Part shown: piece by piece, positions 1-10,898 of the stretch
How the letters are laid out: each line of letters opens with the position of its first letter
Position numbering within the stretch: the stretch's first letter is position 1
NCBI GenBank assembly: GCA_033297075.1
Contig: MU858045.1
Coordinates: 310,001 to 374,000, forward strand
Direction of reading: 5' to 3'
Source: Rhypophila decipiens
Lineage: Eukaryota; Ascomycota; Sordariomycetes; Sordariales; Naviculisporaceae
Length of the DNA stretch: 64,000 nucleotides
Translations under genes and position numbers: made by a program
Notes under the pieces: model-generated
Databases searched by the model: none
What the model saw: only the letters and a program-made list of their open reading frames with translations
What the model was told of the DNA's origin: nothing

Positions 1-238
1 CTTGGCCGAATTTCCGCCGCAACTTCAGAATCTTAACGATACCGCAGGCAATCTCAACATGATTGACTCGCCCGACCTCGACTCGGCCGTCTTTGTTCGC
101 TTGCTCCGAGACACCTTGGTCGAGTCGCGTGGTGTTGATGATGACGGCCTCATCGAAGGGAAAGAGGGCCAGATATTTATTCTGCGCTGGGCCGATGCGA
201 AGCCTTTGGTGGAACGGTCAAGTGCTGAGTTGATATGA
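1..238 (+). CDS. SLD5: GINS complex subunit SLD5, C-terminal part (gene starts before the window)
   Basis: The reading frame is open from the left edge to a TGA at 236-238, so only the last 78 or so residues are present. It carries the C-terminal signature of SLD5: FPPQLQNLNDT, then MIDSPDLDSAVFVR, and an end reading ILRWADAKPLVE...ELI. SLD5 is one of four GINS subunits; GINS joins MCM2-7 and CDC45 in the replicative helicase, and this C-terminal beta-domain contacts its partner subunits. The apparent first codon (TTG at 2-4) is not a start; it is interior sequence cut by the window edge. Downstream there is no gene close by on the same strand. Confidence 0.85.
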   Translation, partial: LAEFPPQLQNLNDTAGNLNMIDSPDLDSAVFVRLLRDTLVESRGVDDDGLIEGKEGQIFILRWADAKPLVERSSAELI

Positions 239-2970
239 TGATATTCTCATGAAGAATACAGGCAGTTGGCAGTGACCGTGAGTATACTGTGAACTCGATC
301 CGTTCATCGAGATCTCCCCCGAGCAACTCGGTACCGGTACACTATCACGACCCGTCTCAGCTTCCGAGCACGTCTAAATCAGCCCCGAATTCTACCCCTG
401 CTTAGACGGTGGGGACGGGTCCACACGTCCCTCAGGGTATGCAGCTGGAACTGCAAGCGATCAAAACGTGGCCACTTCAAACCTATTCAGGCGCTTAGGA
501 TATTTCGCTCAAGGCCGTTGTCCTGTTATCCACGAACCCATGCGGCCGATTGCAGAGGTCAGATTTCGCAACATTCAGCTCTTGATCAGGCTTATGTATC
601 GGACTAGGGCAGGGTATCCAGTCACGATCAACCCTTAAGCAGCAATAACCACAATGACGGCAAATGACACCATACTGGATAGCTCAGTCGACCAGGCTTC
701 TGTTCTGCTGCTCGAGAAGCTCTCCGACAAGGCCTGTCGCCCGACCTGGGAAAGCACCTTCGCCGCTGGCGACCAAGGGGATGGTCACTCCGGCGCGGGC
801 AAAGCTCTTGTCCATTCGGTTCGCTGCTTTTGGTGGTAAGTAAAGCTTGGGAGCGCCTTGTCTGATGGTCAGGGGATTTTCCGAGCTGGTTACTGTCAGC
901 ACAGAAGTATTCACTATCCTTGTGATGGTGAAAACCATAGAAGCGAATGCGGAATTCCTTATCAATGTATATATCTTGATCAGTATCCTATCACACGGGC
1001 TCCCTAAGGAAATGCCTCTGGTACAGGGTTGGAAAGCATGAATTCTTCGATCCCAAATCTGTACAACTTGCCATCCCATCCCAAAGAGAGATGGTGAGAT
1101 GACAGTATCAACTTATAAAGGTGAATATAGAGAGAGACTGTCCATTTCCGTCCCATCTTTCTGATAGAGACTTGCTTCATCTATTAACGTCCTTTCATCT
1201 CACCACAATCCTATTCATTGCTCTAATCCTTTTTTCTATAGATTCCATCCCATCTACTTCAGCCATATCACCTTTCTTATTCTTGTTTTGAACTCATCCG
1301 ATTGTTTCTTCTTTTCCCATATTTTATCTTAAATTTCGAGTCCTCATTTCATCCTACTGTATCCGTTTCCTAATAATGGCATAACCCCAGTGGCGATCAG
1401 GCTTTTACCCGAGCATGGTGGACATGGAATTGCACCGGGATTTTTGGAAGTGAGATGTTTATGCGATGGAGTCGAACATCCGGGTCGGTGCCGGGCTTGC
1501 CAAGTTCCGTTTCCACCTTTCTCGCCTGTTGACGATCCCATATCCACATACACAACGGCTGTATAGAAATAATAAAAACGTAAGCCGCATGTTTCGACTT
1601 TGACTCCCATCGAGGCGGATCTTCCAGTTTTGTTCACTTAGTACACCATGACTTCGTATTCAACTCAACCACGTAAACCAGTCTGGCCGTTTAGTGCCCC
1701 GGATATAAACACGTATAACGCCTCCGTTGCGATCATGTGTTGCAATGAATCGTAGCAGGTGCAGTTACGAGAAGCAAGCAACCTCGTAATGGTGGATCTT
1801 TGAACACTTCAAATACCATTTTGTACGGTATCCGTACATTCACGTCGGTCATCAGCTCAGATCTGATTGGCGCCGAAGTGGGTTGAGCTGATCGCGATCC
1901 GACTGGTCCACTTCGCGTGTGCCAAGCCGATTTCTCCACGATCTTTCTCTTTTTTTTTCTCCTTGGCTCGAGGGCGTCGTGCACGACCCCTGCTCGGTAC
2001 CCCCTGAATCTGAGCTTGGTTCGTGCCGACATTGGGAAATTACGCTCTGCGCGGATAGTGTAGAAAGCTGGGGCTGATTTACAATTACAGGACGTTGTAC
2101 AGTATAATACGCCAAGTACACGTACTGATTGATATTTTTAAAATGTCAACTCAGTACTGTACATCATAGGTATTCGATAACGCATCTTGCGGACAGCTGA
2201 GATATATCGGATACCAAAGAGTCTAACTACCTTTTGCTACATAGCACGGCAATCTGAAGGGCAAAATCGGGGTCCAAGGTCCCTCTCACACAATGCCCTA
2301 ATTACCAGGAAGCTCGACACAGGAAAAGGCTGTCCCAACATGAGGAACAGAAAAAGCGAGGCCAGACGGTGCAATATATCAGGCCCAACTGTCTGGTATG
2401 ACTGCCGGTAAGCGGCCAGGTGAGGTGGTCGAAGCCGGGCCATCGGACTTTTGCGGCTTCGGAATCCTGGCGGCAGCTATCGGCCAGGCATGGGATCGTT
2501 TCTACTACCTATGTATATCACCAACACTCACACACCATTCAAATCTCCAGGTTCGCTCGCTTTCGACACTGAGAATTGGTGTGTAGTTTCCAATTATAAG
2601 ATATGATGGATGGTCAAGCTCAGCCCGAAACCACCACCAGTGGTCTCTGAGCTCCTCACCACCGTAATCCCCCCGTCGGACTTTACGCCGACCTCTGTTT
2701 GGGAATATGCCCATCCCAGACAGATGCTCGCATCTCGAGTTGGTGATTCGCGACCAGGTAGCTAACCGGAGATATATAGAGTCAAGATAATTCAATCCAT
2801 ATATTCTCTTCAAGTGACAACAATAAAATCTTTACTCCCGAAAGGATATTATTATTCTTGAGTAAATCTGGGAATCTCGGATCTAAACTGTCTATATCAA
2901 GATTATCCCGGACATACAAGTAATGTTACCTATCCTCGAACTTTCTTTACGAGCCGAAAAAGAGCCAACC
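239..2970. other. Long gene-poor stretch with one coding-like relic
   Basis: No convincing gene was found in these 2.7 kb. A short segment near 654-1079 has coding-like codon use on both strands and is described separately. The rest holds only short, unrelated open frames, pyrimidine-rich stretches near 1140-1330 and ordinary AT-rich sequence. The last part serves as the promoter and 5' leader of the secreted-protein gene at 2971. Confidence 0.5.
654..1079. other. Possible relic of a gene or unrecognised short exon
   Basis: Two overlapping frames look more protein-like than the surroundings. The plus frame (654-839) reads as 61 residues from an ATG. The minus frame (1079 to 684) has residues such as KLYLPPKAANRMDKSFARAG and then VASGEGAFPGRATGLVGELL, with good third-position C/G, ending in a TGA. 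I recognise neither. No splice-linked partner exon was found, so this may be a decayed gene, a fragment of a multi-exon gene, or chance. Which strand is meaningful cannot be decided from the sequence. Confidence 0.2.
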
Positions 2971-3320
2971 ATGAGTCTTTTATCAATCCTTTTCCTCCTC
3001 ATCAGCAGTATATTCGCAAACAGCGTCATCGCCACTCCAGCTGGACTCGGATTACAGAGGCGAAATAATGTAATCAACGACGAGGCTCAGATTTGCATAT
3101 CAACTACTTGCAGACTGAACAATGATAATGTGGCATGCAGAGAGGCATGCATAAGGGAGTCTGGATATCTATCCAAAGGTGAGTCGCAAGTCTATATCCA
3201 CCTACTCGACCTAAAGGTGTTGAATGGAGCTGACTTTGACGGTCTGAATCTACTAGACACCGACTGAGAGAAAATCCAGGTGGTCAAAGGAGGGATATGA
3301 GGGTTGAGACGTATCGATAA
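2971..3320 (+). CDS. Small secreted cysteine-rich protein, 82 residues, one intron
   Basis: Exons 2971-3178 and 3280-3320; the intron 3179-3279 has a GTGAGT donor and a TCCAG acceptor. The ATG at 2971 is preferred over an upstream non-ATG extension because it gives a classic secretion signal: a short N-region, then a leucine/isoleucine-rich core ending near ANSVIATP. A dibasic QRR follows at about residue 30, a possible Kex2 cleavage site. The mature part has four cysteines spaced CX4CX8CX3C (from ICISTTC to CREAC). Exon 2 adds only 13 residues ending in RVETYR. Size, secretion signal, dibasic site and cysteine content resemble fungal effectors or antimicrobial-type peptides, but no family is recognised and the function is unknown. 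If the intron is unspliced, the frame stops at 3267, also with no further domain. Confidence 0.6.
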
Positions 3321-5524
3321 CTCAAAATAGGTTTGGAGAAAACAATGGGATAATGTAGGGGTAGACTATAGCAAAAGTCGATCTGAAAATGTGTTGGGAA
3401 ACTTTCGGGTACACCATCAACGCAGTCCGGGTTCAACTTTACATTACTTGGGTTTCTCAAAGGAGTTACGGATTTCGATTTACTTGAGAATGTCGACTAT
3501 ACAAGCTGAGGCAGTGACATCATTCCCAGGGATGAGCACGCAGAGGAATAAATACTGGCCCAGGTTCCAGCTGAGATGCTGAGCCTCACCGGATAACATT
3601 CAAACCTCGCATCTCAAGTGTGTTGTGTAATAGATATGAGATATGATCACCAACTGCGACCAGGCAGGTCGCTCCTGAAACATTCCTATCAGTTCCTCCC
3701 GGGACCTTGGCTGCCCAACGTAACGCAGCCTCACGGCAAAGTCAACTCTGTCGGCATCTAGCCTCGGCGACCCAGGGAATCCAACTTGCAAGAATCATCA
3801 TACCTATTGCATGTGTTTTGTTTTACATAATCGGTAATCGGTCGGCAATCTTTGAGCGGTGATAACTTTTAGTCAACAATAAAGTAAACAACAAAGAACA
3901 TTGCTATGACAACAAAAAAGGAGAATTTTCTCCCTACATGGAAAGTCCACATGGCCGTGCCTTGGCATCCACTTGGATGTGCGACCCTTTCTCGCCGGTA
4001 CTGTATGTACAAGAGGAAGAGCTCGCATAAAACCCCAATGACTACGTCTCCGGGGTCAACGATGCAGCTGCTGTTAAACGCTTTTCTTAGCAGCAGACAC
4101 GAGCGGAGCACGAGGCGTTGATAGGTATCGCAAGATCAGACGAACTGGACTGTGACCGCAGCATATACGGCCTGTAATGGTATGGGCTGCGGGACCCGAC
4201 ACTTGTGGTACCGGCACGGTAAGAGACGTAATCGTGTCAGACAGCATAGTGTAAATATGAACTCTTGTCTAACCTCCTCGTTATAAGGCTGTATATGAAA
4301 AAAACGTAGTACCGAATAATAAAGGGACTCACTTGTCGGTGGTGGTGTTGGAACAAGATTGCTTGTCTCAATTATATCCAAGACAAAAGCTCTTTCGGGG
4401 TATTATGCAGTACTGCACAAACACACATGTAGTGTAAGTACAGTACACACACCATCAGACACCAAACACATGCAGGAAGCCAACAGCTGCATTTTTGACA
4501 CCAGGATCATAGTCCGGCAGCTAAACTAGTGACTGTCCTGTCAACCTCACTTTCACTCGGCGACAGCATCGCTCACGCCACGGTGACCACCGACGATGCT
4601 TGGAATCGCACGCGGGGTTGGCTGGTGGAATTCGCTCGAACAGACCATGGGGCCCGAGGTTTTTGTATTTTCTCCACAGGGCGGAGGCAGCAAGGGGTCC
4701 TTGTGCCTGATCTTGGCAACCGGGGGGCTGTCAGCACCTTGGTCGCTCATCTGGGGAAGCCTGGAGCTGCTCTGCCCAGAGACATTCGGGAATAACCATT
4801 CACATTCCTGCGTATTCCTCATCACCAGTGGTAACGAGCAGCAAACATTTTGAAGCTGAAAGCAACAAAGAAAGAGAAAAAGAAGTGTAGAAATAAACAG
4901 AACCTGTGCCTCGGATCCGTGCCTCTCTTCCGTGTCCAGAGTATCGTGTATGCAGAGATCACGCCGTCCGGTTGTTCGTTCAACTTCCAAGAACGACAAC
5001 TGACAAGTTTAAACAGCCAACCCCTTGCCTTGGCGACGAGGGAGAAAGCTCGGATTTGTCCATTCACACAGCCCAACAAGGGTACTCGGTAGGGCAGGCC
5101 AGGAAAACCAAGGCGGCAACCCTTCGCTTGGGGCTGCTCCTTTTACGCGACAGAAAAGAAAAGGAGCTGGGACCTCGTGTTATTTTGTTTCGCCATGCAA
5201 GGGGCGTATTTATATTAACCACACCCAATGCGTACATAACCAACCTTTTCCCTCCTCCTCTCTGTTCCTTTCATCTCTGTTTCTGGTCATCATTCAATCT
5301 GTACACTACTGTCACTTTGCGCCTTCGATACCCTCTTTTTTACGACAGAAAAATAATCACTAGACACATTCGTTCGGTGCCACCATCGCCACCGTAATCA
5401 CTACCAGCAAGCTTAATTATTTCCTCGCTTGACTTACCTTCTTTCCTCTTATTAAAAGGAAGAATAAGAAGCTCAGCAACTCAACCTAATACCAACAACA
5501 ACAAACCACCACACATCCACAACC
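3321..5524. other. Intergenic region with leader of the GPI-protein gene
   Basis: Only scattered short frames are present and none has domain-like content or consistent codon bias. The overlapping frames between about 4550 and 5400 on both strands read as low-quality sequence. From about 5200 the sequence becomes CT- and CA-rich and runs into the ATG at 5525, which fits a promoter and 5' leader. Confidence 0.5.
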
Positions 5525-6158
5525 ATGCGTTTCGCGACAGTCTTCCTCACCGGCGCCTTCGCTGCCTTTGCCAGTGCCCAGTCTCCTACAACGAGCGCCT
5601 ATGCCGGCCAGACCTCCCAGCAAGCCGCCATCGCCAAGTGTCTCGCGGCCTGCGAGTCCGGCGACGTCAACTGCACCTCCAAGTGCATTGCCGTGCCCAA
5701 CCCCGATGCTGCCATGGTATGTAACCGACCTACATTGGTCTTCTTTGACCACATAACCCCTTTACTCCCAACCCAAGACTAACATAAAATCTTACTATCT
5801 ACAGGTCAACGAAACAAACAGGTGCGTAGCCGCCTGCCCGAAAGGAAATGGCTCAGCAGCCGAGTCCAAAGCCTACGGGGAGTGCATGCAGGGCTGCATC
5901 GACAAGAACTTCTTTACCTCGACGGGAACTCCTTCAGTTCCTACCGCTGGCGCTGGAGTCGGAAACGGCAATGGGAATGGCAATGGCAATGACAATGGAA
6001 ACGGAAACGGTGGTGACAACAACGAGAACAAGCCTACCGGTACGGGGACAGATGGTACTCCTACCGGAACTGGCACAGCTGCCCAGAACACGAACGCTGC
6101 TGTAAAGGCGGGAGCGGGTATGGTTGGGCTTGCTGTTATGGGCTTGTTGGCTTTGTAA
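5525..6158 (+). CDS. GPI-anchored cell-surface protein with four CX3C cysteine pairs
   Basis: Exons 5525-5716 and 5805-6158 (181 residues). The intron has a GTATGT donor, a CTAAC branch point at about 5780 and a CTACAG acceptor. The N-terminus is a signal peptide, MRFATVFLTGAFAAFASAQ. Residues about 38-91 hold eight cysteines in four CX3C pairs: CLAAC, CTSKC, CVAAC and CMQGC. The last two are 15 residues apart. A low-complexity tail rich in GN, then GT and TP, is followed by a hydrophobic C-terminus (AGAGMVGLAVMGLLAL) suited to GPI-anchor addition. This layout is common among fungal wall and surface proteins of unknown role. The pairing of CX3C motifs suggests small disulfide-locked helical hairpins, which is inference. 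The gene stands alone between long non-coding stretches. Confidence 0.8.
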
Positions 6159-7289
6159 ATTTCGTGTGATGAGGGGATTGTAATTTTCTTGGGATTGATA
6201 TTGTGATGGTTTTGTACACGAGTTAATGATGAGAGGGATGGAAATAATTGGATGGATGGATGGATGGTAGGGCTGGAAATATTAGGGATATTAATAAAGC
6301 AACTTTGATACCACAAAACACACAAGACAGAGCCAGCCACTGTGTCGAACGTAGCTCAAGGTCGTGATACCATCTTGGTCATGGAGCGCAATCACCATCC
6401 TATCTCTTGGATCCGGTTGTCGAATGCACCGGCAGCACGGTCGTGATGGGTGGGCGGGGTACAATCCGGGATTGTATCCGCCGGGGCATACAGTATGTTT
6501 CCTTTAGAGATGGGAGGGCTTGTCCCTGATTAACTGCTTCCCAGAGAGCAGCAGACATTATTGTACCGAGAGCGAAATTTCATTCGATGCCTTCCTCGTC
6601 TCTCCTACTGGGATGGATTACCAACAAAACTCAATTCGCAGATCCGTCTGATGTGCACGCCCGTATCCGGGGGTACCGACGTGAATCTGGACTGAACTCG
6701 AGAGACCGGATGACAGCCGGACGATGGGCAGTCATGCAGACGGGGCGGCCCACCGGAGCCCAACCGGCGATTTCCCACCCCTGCAGATCTCTTCCCCCGC
6801 CGGTGGAGAACGCACCCCGTTGAACCCCTCATTGCCCCCCCTCCGATCTGTTAGAACTCCAAGATCCATCACGACCCCTTTTCTTGTTGTTGACCGCTTC
6901 ACCGACATATCTAGGACATCTACCTATACCGAATAACTTCAACCAAGACTGTTCTAGTTGTACCAGCGGCAGCATAAACGTCCAGTACAACCTCCCGAGC
7001 AATCTTAGATCAAAGGTATACTATCACATTTCCCTTTTGGGCCAAATTAATTTCCCATCACGTTCTGAATTGGGGGAAGGAAACATGACACACAATGGTT
7101 CATATTCATCTACTAACTGACCGCCTCTCCTTTCTGCCCTCTCTCTCTGCCCCACGTTTTTCTCCTCCTCCTGCTCCATCCTCTCCTTATTAGCCTACCT
7201 GACAACGCCCTTCAGTTAGTGGTACCAAATAAACAAAAAAGCTAAACAACAAAGGAACAGCAGTAGAATACCCAAACAAAACAACAATA
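6159..7289. other. Intergenic region: 3' UTR, GGAT microsatellite, PMM promoter
   Basis: The first 150 bases are the likely 3' UTR of the GPI protein and include a short GGAT tandem run at about 6250-6267. The short open frames at 6587-7120 show no family features. The 200 bases before 7290 are CT-rich and then A-rich, as expected for the promoter and leader of phosphomannomutase. Confidence 0.5.
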
Positions 7290-8240
7290 ATGGCTTCCTC
7301 CTACCCACCCCTCGCCGAGCGCGAGCTCAAGAACACAATCTGCCTCTTTGACGTCGACGGAACCCTCACCCCAGCGCGCCGTGTAAGTCCAAACCAAACC
7401 CCCCCCCCCCCCCCCAATAAAAAACGCCACTAACTCTCTATCCCCCAGGACGCAACCCCCGAAGTCCTAGACATCCTCTCCCGCCTACGCCAAAAATGCG
7501 CAATCGGCTTCGTCGGCGGATCCGACTTAGTCAAACAACAAGAACAAATCGGCAATCCCGCCGGCGGCGTCGACGTGACGACCCTCTTTGACTTTTGCTT
7601 TGCAGAGAACGGCCTCACGGCGTACAAGCTAGGCGAGAAGCTCGAGTCCAACTCGTTCATCAAGTGGCTCGGCGAGGACAAGTACAAGGAGCTCGTCAGG
7701 TTCATCCTGCACTACATTGCCGACCTGGACATCCCCATCAAGCGGGGCACGTTTGTCGAGTTTCGCAACGGCATGATTAACGTCTCGCCTATTGGGCGGA
7801 ATGCGAGCAACGAGGAGAGGCAGGAGTTTGAGAGGTTCGACAAGACTGCTGGTGTGCGTAGAGAGTTTGTGAATAAGTTGAGGGAGAGGTTTGGGGATCT
7901 TGGGTTGACGTAGGTGGTTCTTCTTCTTTCTCGCGACGTTTTCAAACAAGAAAAAAAAAGCTAATGCGTGATGATATGGGTGGTTAGATTCTCCATCGGC
8001 GGCCAAATCTCGTTCGACGTCTTCCCCACGGGCTGGGACAAGACCTACTGCCTGCAACACCTCGAGGCCGAGGCCAAGAAGCCCGGCGGTGTCGAGTATA
8101 CCACCATCCACTTCTTTGGCGACAAGACCATGGCCGGCGGCAACGACTACGAGATCTTTACCGACAGTCGGACTATTGGGCACACTGTTACCGGCCCGAA
8201 CGATACCATTGCCGAGCTCAAGTCCCTTTTTGGGCTTTGA
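7290..8240 (+). CDS. SEC53: Phosphomannomutase
   Basis: Exons 7290-7382, 7449-7909 and 7988-8240 (268 residues, the usual family length). It converts mannose-6-phosphate to mannose-1-phosphate in the cytosol, supplying GDP-mannose for N- and O-glycosylation and GPI anchors. The haloacid-dehalogenase nucleophile motif DVDGTLT is at residues 21-27, with intron 1 placed just after it. Further family blocks are [43 protein letters not shown] and the C-terminal [16 protein letters not shown]. Intron 1 carries a run of 17 C before its CCCCCAG acceptor. Intron 2 has a GTAGGT donor, a GCTAATG branch and a GGTTAG acceptor; the phase restores LTFSIGG. Start choice: the ATG lies in an A-rich leader and matches the family N-terminus. 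Confidence 0.95.
7399..7415 (+). repeat. Poly-C tract (17 C) inside phosphomannomutase intron 1
   Basis: An uninterrupted run of 17 C lies in the first intron, about 30 bases before the acceptor. It could act as part of the pyrimidine tract, and it is a likely site of length variation or sequencing error. It lies outside the coding sequence. Confidence 0.85.
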
Positions 8241-9437
8241 GGGGGCCGGATGCAAGGAATATATATTAAAATGGGAAAAAAGGATGTGGAGGTTCAAAAA
8301 GGATTTCGATGTCCAACGTTGGGAAGGAAAATTCTAGCTTTACTTTCCGATATACCCTTAAGATCAAGTTGGGAAAAGGAAAAGGAACATGATAATGATG
8401 GATTTTTCATACCATCCTTGGCCTCTCTATTTCTCTGGTGCAGCAAGCGAGCAAGCAAGCGAGCAGAAAACTCATTCGTACCTTGATCCAAATCGTCCTT
8501 GGCCTCTCCATGGCATGGCTCTCATCGCTTTGATTCTCATAACATGTGCAAAAAGGGTGTATTGAATCCAGAGTCCTATTATCAGTAAATTCGCTGCCCG
8601 AATCTTGCCCATCATGTAATAACAATACTGTGGGTATCTATCATCCATCAGCCTTGCCCATCTATCGTAGTCTGCCCATCCATTCTAATAGGTAGGCAAG
8701 TAGGCAGTGAAGCACACACATGTCCCATCTAATATAGGCAGGACCTTCGATTTCCCCCTATGACGTCGCGAAGCCGAGAATAACTCGTTTCCCATTCCCA
8801 CTCCCCATTCCCACTCCCCTCTTGGCTACCCGGCCAAGATAATCTTCCAATCTGACAAATGTGCAAGAAGCGCCTGGCGGCACCCTAAACTCCCCTCTTG
8901 CAAATTCGAAATACCAAACGACGAGTTGGAGACGGGACAATCCCAGGGAGTGAGTGCGCTTCTCCAACACCATCCGAGTCGAGATCTTGCTGATTGTTTC
9001 GCCAAGCGTCGTCAAGGCCCCGCGAAATTGGGTCATGAGGACGTCCCCTCCAGTAACCCTTCTGTGACGTACAAAGATATACACCAACCAGGTATGGTGG
9101 GTGCCCTGGAAGGACCCATACCTCTTGCACACAACAATTCCCATAACCACCCAGGCCCAAGACCACATACATCACAGCTGAATCTTACAAGACCCGTGCA
9201 TAAGCTGTTCTGTGCCGTTCCTTTCAAGTTTCAGCAGAACAATGCCTTGTTCCGCCCAGCTAGCAGCAGAACCAAGCCCGTAAAGTCTCGCCTGCCCCAG
9301 CCCTAGGGAACAACCACAACAATACAGCTCTTACAGCTGCTACTCCCACATGTCCCCGACCTAGAAGCCGACTCATAAGCACTGCCAGTCTCACTATCAT
9401 CAGCATCAGCGCTCCCATCAGCAAAAGCAACGCCCTA
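8241..9437. other. Convergent intergenic region, no gene seen
   Basis: This lies between the 3' ends of phosphomannomutase (+) and the ING protein (-). It contains short frames on both strands (8758-9306) without domain features. A short GCAAGCGA/GCAAGCAA cluster lies near 8442-8463. Nothing else stands out. Confidence 0.5.
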
Positions 9438-10898
9438 CTAAGACGTAGCACGTCCGCTCTTCATGCCCTTCTTCATATTATCCGCACAAGCAGGACAATA
9501 CCAGGTCCCATTCGGCTCGCTCTTCAAGCCGACGCAGTCCCAGTGGAACCACTCATACGGACACTCCTGGTTATCGCACGCCACCATGTTACCGAAACTC
9601 ACGTTCTGACACAGACAATATTTCTTATCGTCGCCCGCGTCGTCGTCGTCGATATCCATGACATCTTCGTCGTCGTCCTCGTGTTTGGCACTCATCCCGC
9701 CTGCGCTTTTTGGGCCGTTGCCGGATGCATAATTTGCGCCGGCTAGAGACTCGCGCTCGTGACTGCCCTCTTTATTATTCTGACTGGCGCGATCAGCCTG
9801 GTTTGAACCGGACCGTGACAGGGCGGGTGTTCCTCGGCCGCCAGTGCGCGTGTCGCTATCATCGTCGCTTCCGCTATCGGCGTCGGATAACTCGCTCTCT
9901 GCTGCAGACGAGGGACTGTTCTTAGCAGCCTTCTTGACGCGCGACAGGCCAGACTTGTTAGATCCTGCAACGCTGCCGCCACCACCGGGTAAGCTGCTCT
10001 TCTTGCGCCCTCCTGCTGTGCTAGATGGGGTACCCGACTTTCGGCTGCTGCTGGTACCTGCTACTTTGCCGACTGCCCTGGGTCCTGCGCTACCTGCCCG
10101 CTGTACGCCGGTCGCGGTCGGATGTGCCTTGGGGGTCCCTGGACCTAGGGACGAGTGCCGGGCTAATCCGCTCGAGGCAGCGGGGAGATTGCTCACTCGG
10201 GGACCTCGTTTTTGGGCGTTCATGGATGGACCTGCTGAGCTTTCTCGCGCTTGACGGTTCATTATCATGCTGGCGGCTGGGGTGGCGGGCGCTGATGCGG
10301 AGCCGTGTTGAGACTGGGCATTTCGTAGTTGGGAGTTGGTGAGTCGGATCGTGGTCGTCGGGTTGTTCGCAATGGCGGCAGTGACTGGGTTCATGGAGTT
10401 ATTGGCGGGCCGGATAACGGGGGTATTCGTGACGTTCGCCGCGCTGGGTCGTATTAATGAGGGAAGCTCGTCGGGGTCTGTGAAGCCAGGTTCGGCGCGG
10501 TCGTAGAGCATTTTTATTTGCATGTCGAGATGGCGGACGTGCTTGTCCATGGTCTGCTGTAGTTTCTGTGTCAGAGCCAGCTTCTCTTCCGAGAGCTTCT
10601 CGGCGAGATCAAAGTTCTTCCTGATGGTGGCCCGATATTCCTCCTCTTTCGGGTTCTTGGTGTGGCTGCCGTTGGCCTTGATCCACTTCTGTATCCTGCC
10701 ATCGCGCTCGTCGATCTCCCTAACCAGCTTGTCATACTGTCGGTCCTTGTAAGCAATCTCGTCCTGCAAAAAGCGAATCTCTTCTGGTAGATTCTGCGTC
10801 CGCATGATCCATTCGTCCAGGATCAGGGACGGGTCGAGGGTCTCGACCGGCGGCATCCTCTTGACCACAAAGTCGATGGAGAGATCGTCTCTAGGCAT
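9438..10898 (-). CDS. ING-family PHD-finger chromatin protein (Yng2-like)
   Basis: The uninterrupted frame gives 486 residues from the ATG at 10898. The N-terminal ING domain includes [20 protein letters not shown], a coiled-coil stretch rich in E, K, R and D, and [20 protein letters not shown]. The centre is a long S/A/G/P-rich basic linker followed by acidic stretches ([18 protein letters not shown]). The C-terminal C4HC3 PHD finger is at about 427-473 ([20 protein letters not shown] ... WYCPACA). ING PHD fingers read H3K4me3, and ING proteins sit in histone acetyltransferase or deacetylase complexes; the Yng2/NuA4 assignment rests on layout only. The frame stays open upstream to 11009 without another ATG, and a plausible acceptor (CTGCGCAG) lies at 10935, so the true N-terminus could come from an upstream exon. 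Confidence 0.85.
   Translation of the reverse strand: MPRDDLSIDFVVKRMPPVETLDPSLILDEWIMRTQNLPEEIRFLQDEIAYKDRQYDKLVREIDERDGRIQKWIKANGSHTKNPKEEEYRATIRKNFDLAEKLSEEKLALTQKLQQTMDKHVRHLDMQIKMLYDRAEPGFTDPDELPSLIRPSAANVTNTPVIRPANNSMNPVTAAIANNPTTTIRLTNSQLRNAQSQHGSASAPATPAASMIMNRQARESSAGPSMNAQKRGPRVSNLPAASSGLARHSSLGPGTPKAHPTATGVQRAGSAGPRAVGKVAGTSSSRKSGTPSSTAGGRKKSSLPGGGGSVAGSNKSGLSRVKKAAKNSPSSAAESELSDADSGSDDDSDTRTGGRGTPALSRSGSNQADRASQNNKEGSHERESLAGANYASGNGPKSAGGMSAKHEDDDEDVMDIDDDDAGDDKKYCLCQNVSFGNMVACDNQECPYEWFHWDCVGLKSEPNGTWYCPACADNMKKGMKSGRATS

Noticed and set aside
4553..5397. Overlapping frames of 85-163 codons on both strands
   Set aside because: No signal, domain or codon bias, and several overlapping frames look equally good, which suggests chance.
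7629..8297. 222-codon frame opposite phosphomannomutase
   Set aside because: It is an antisense shadow of exons 2 and 3, with no start context or motifs of its own.
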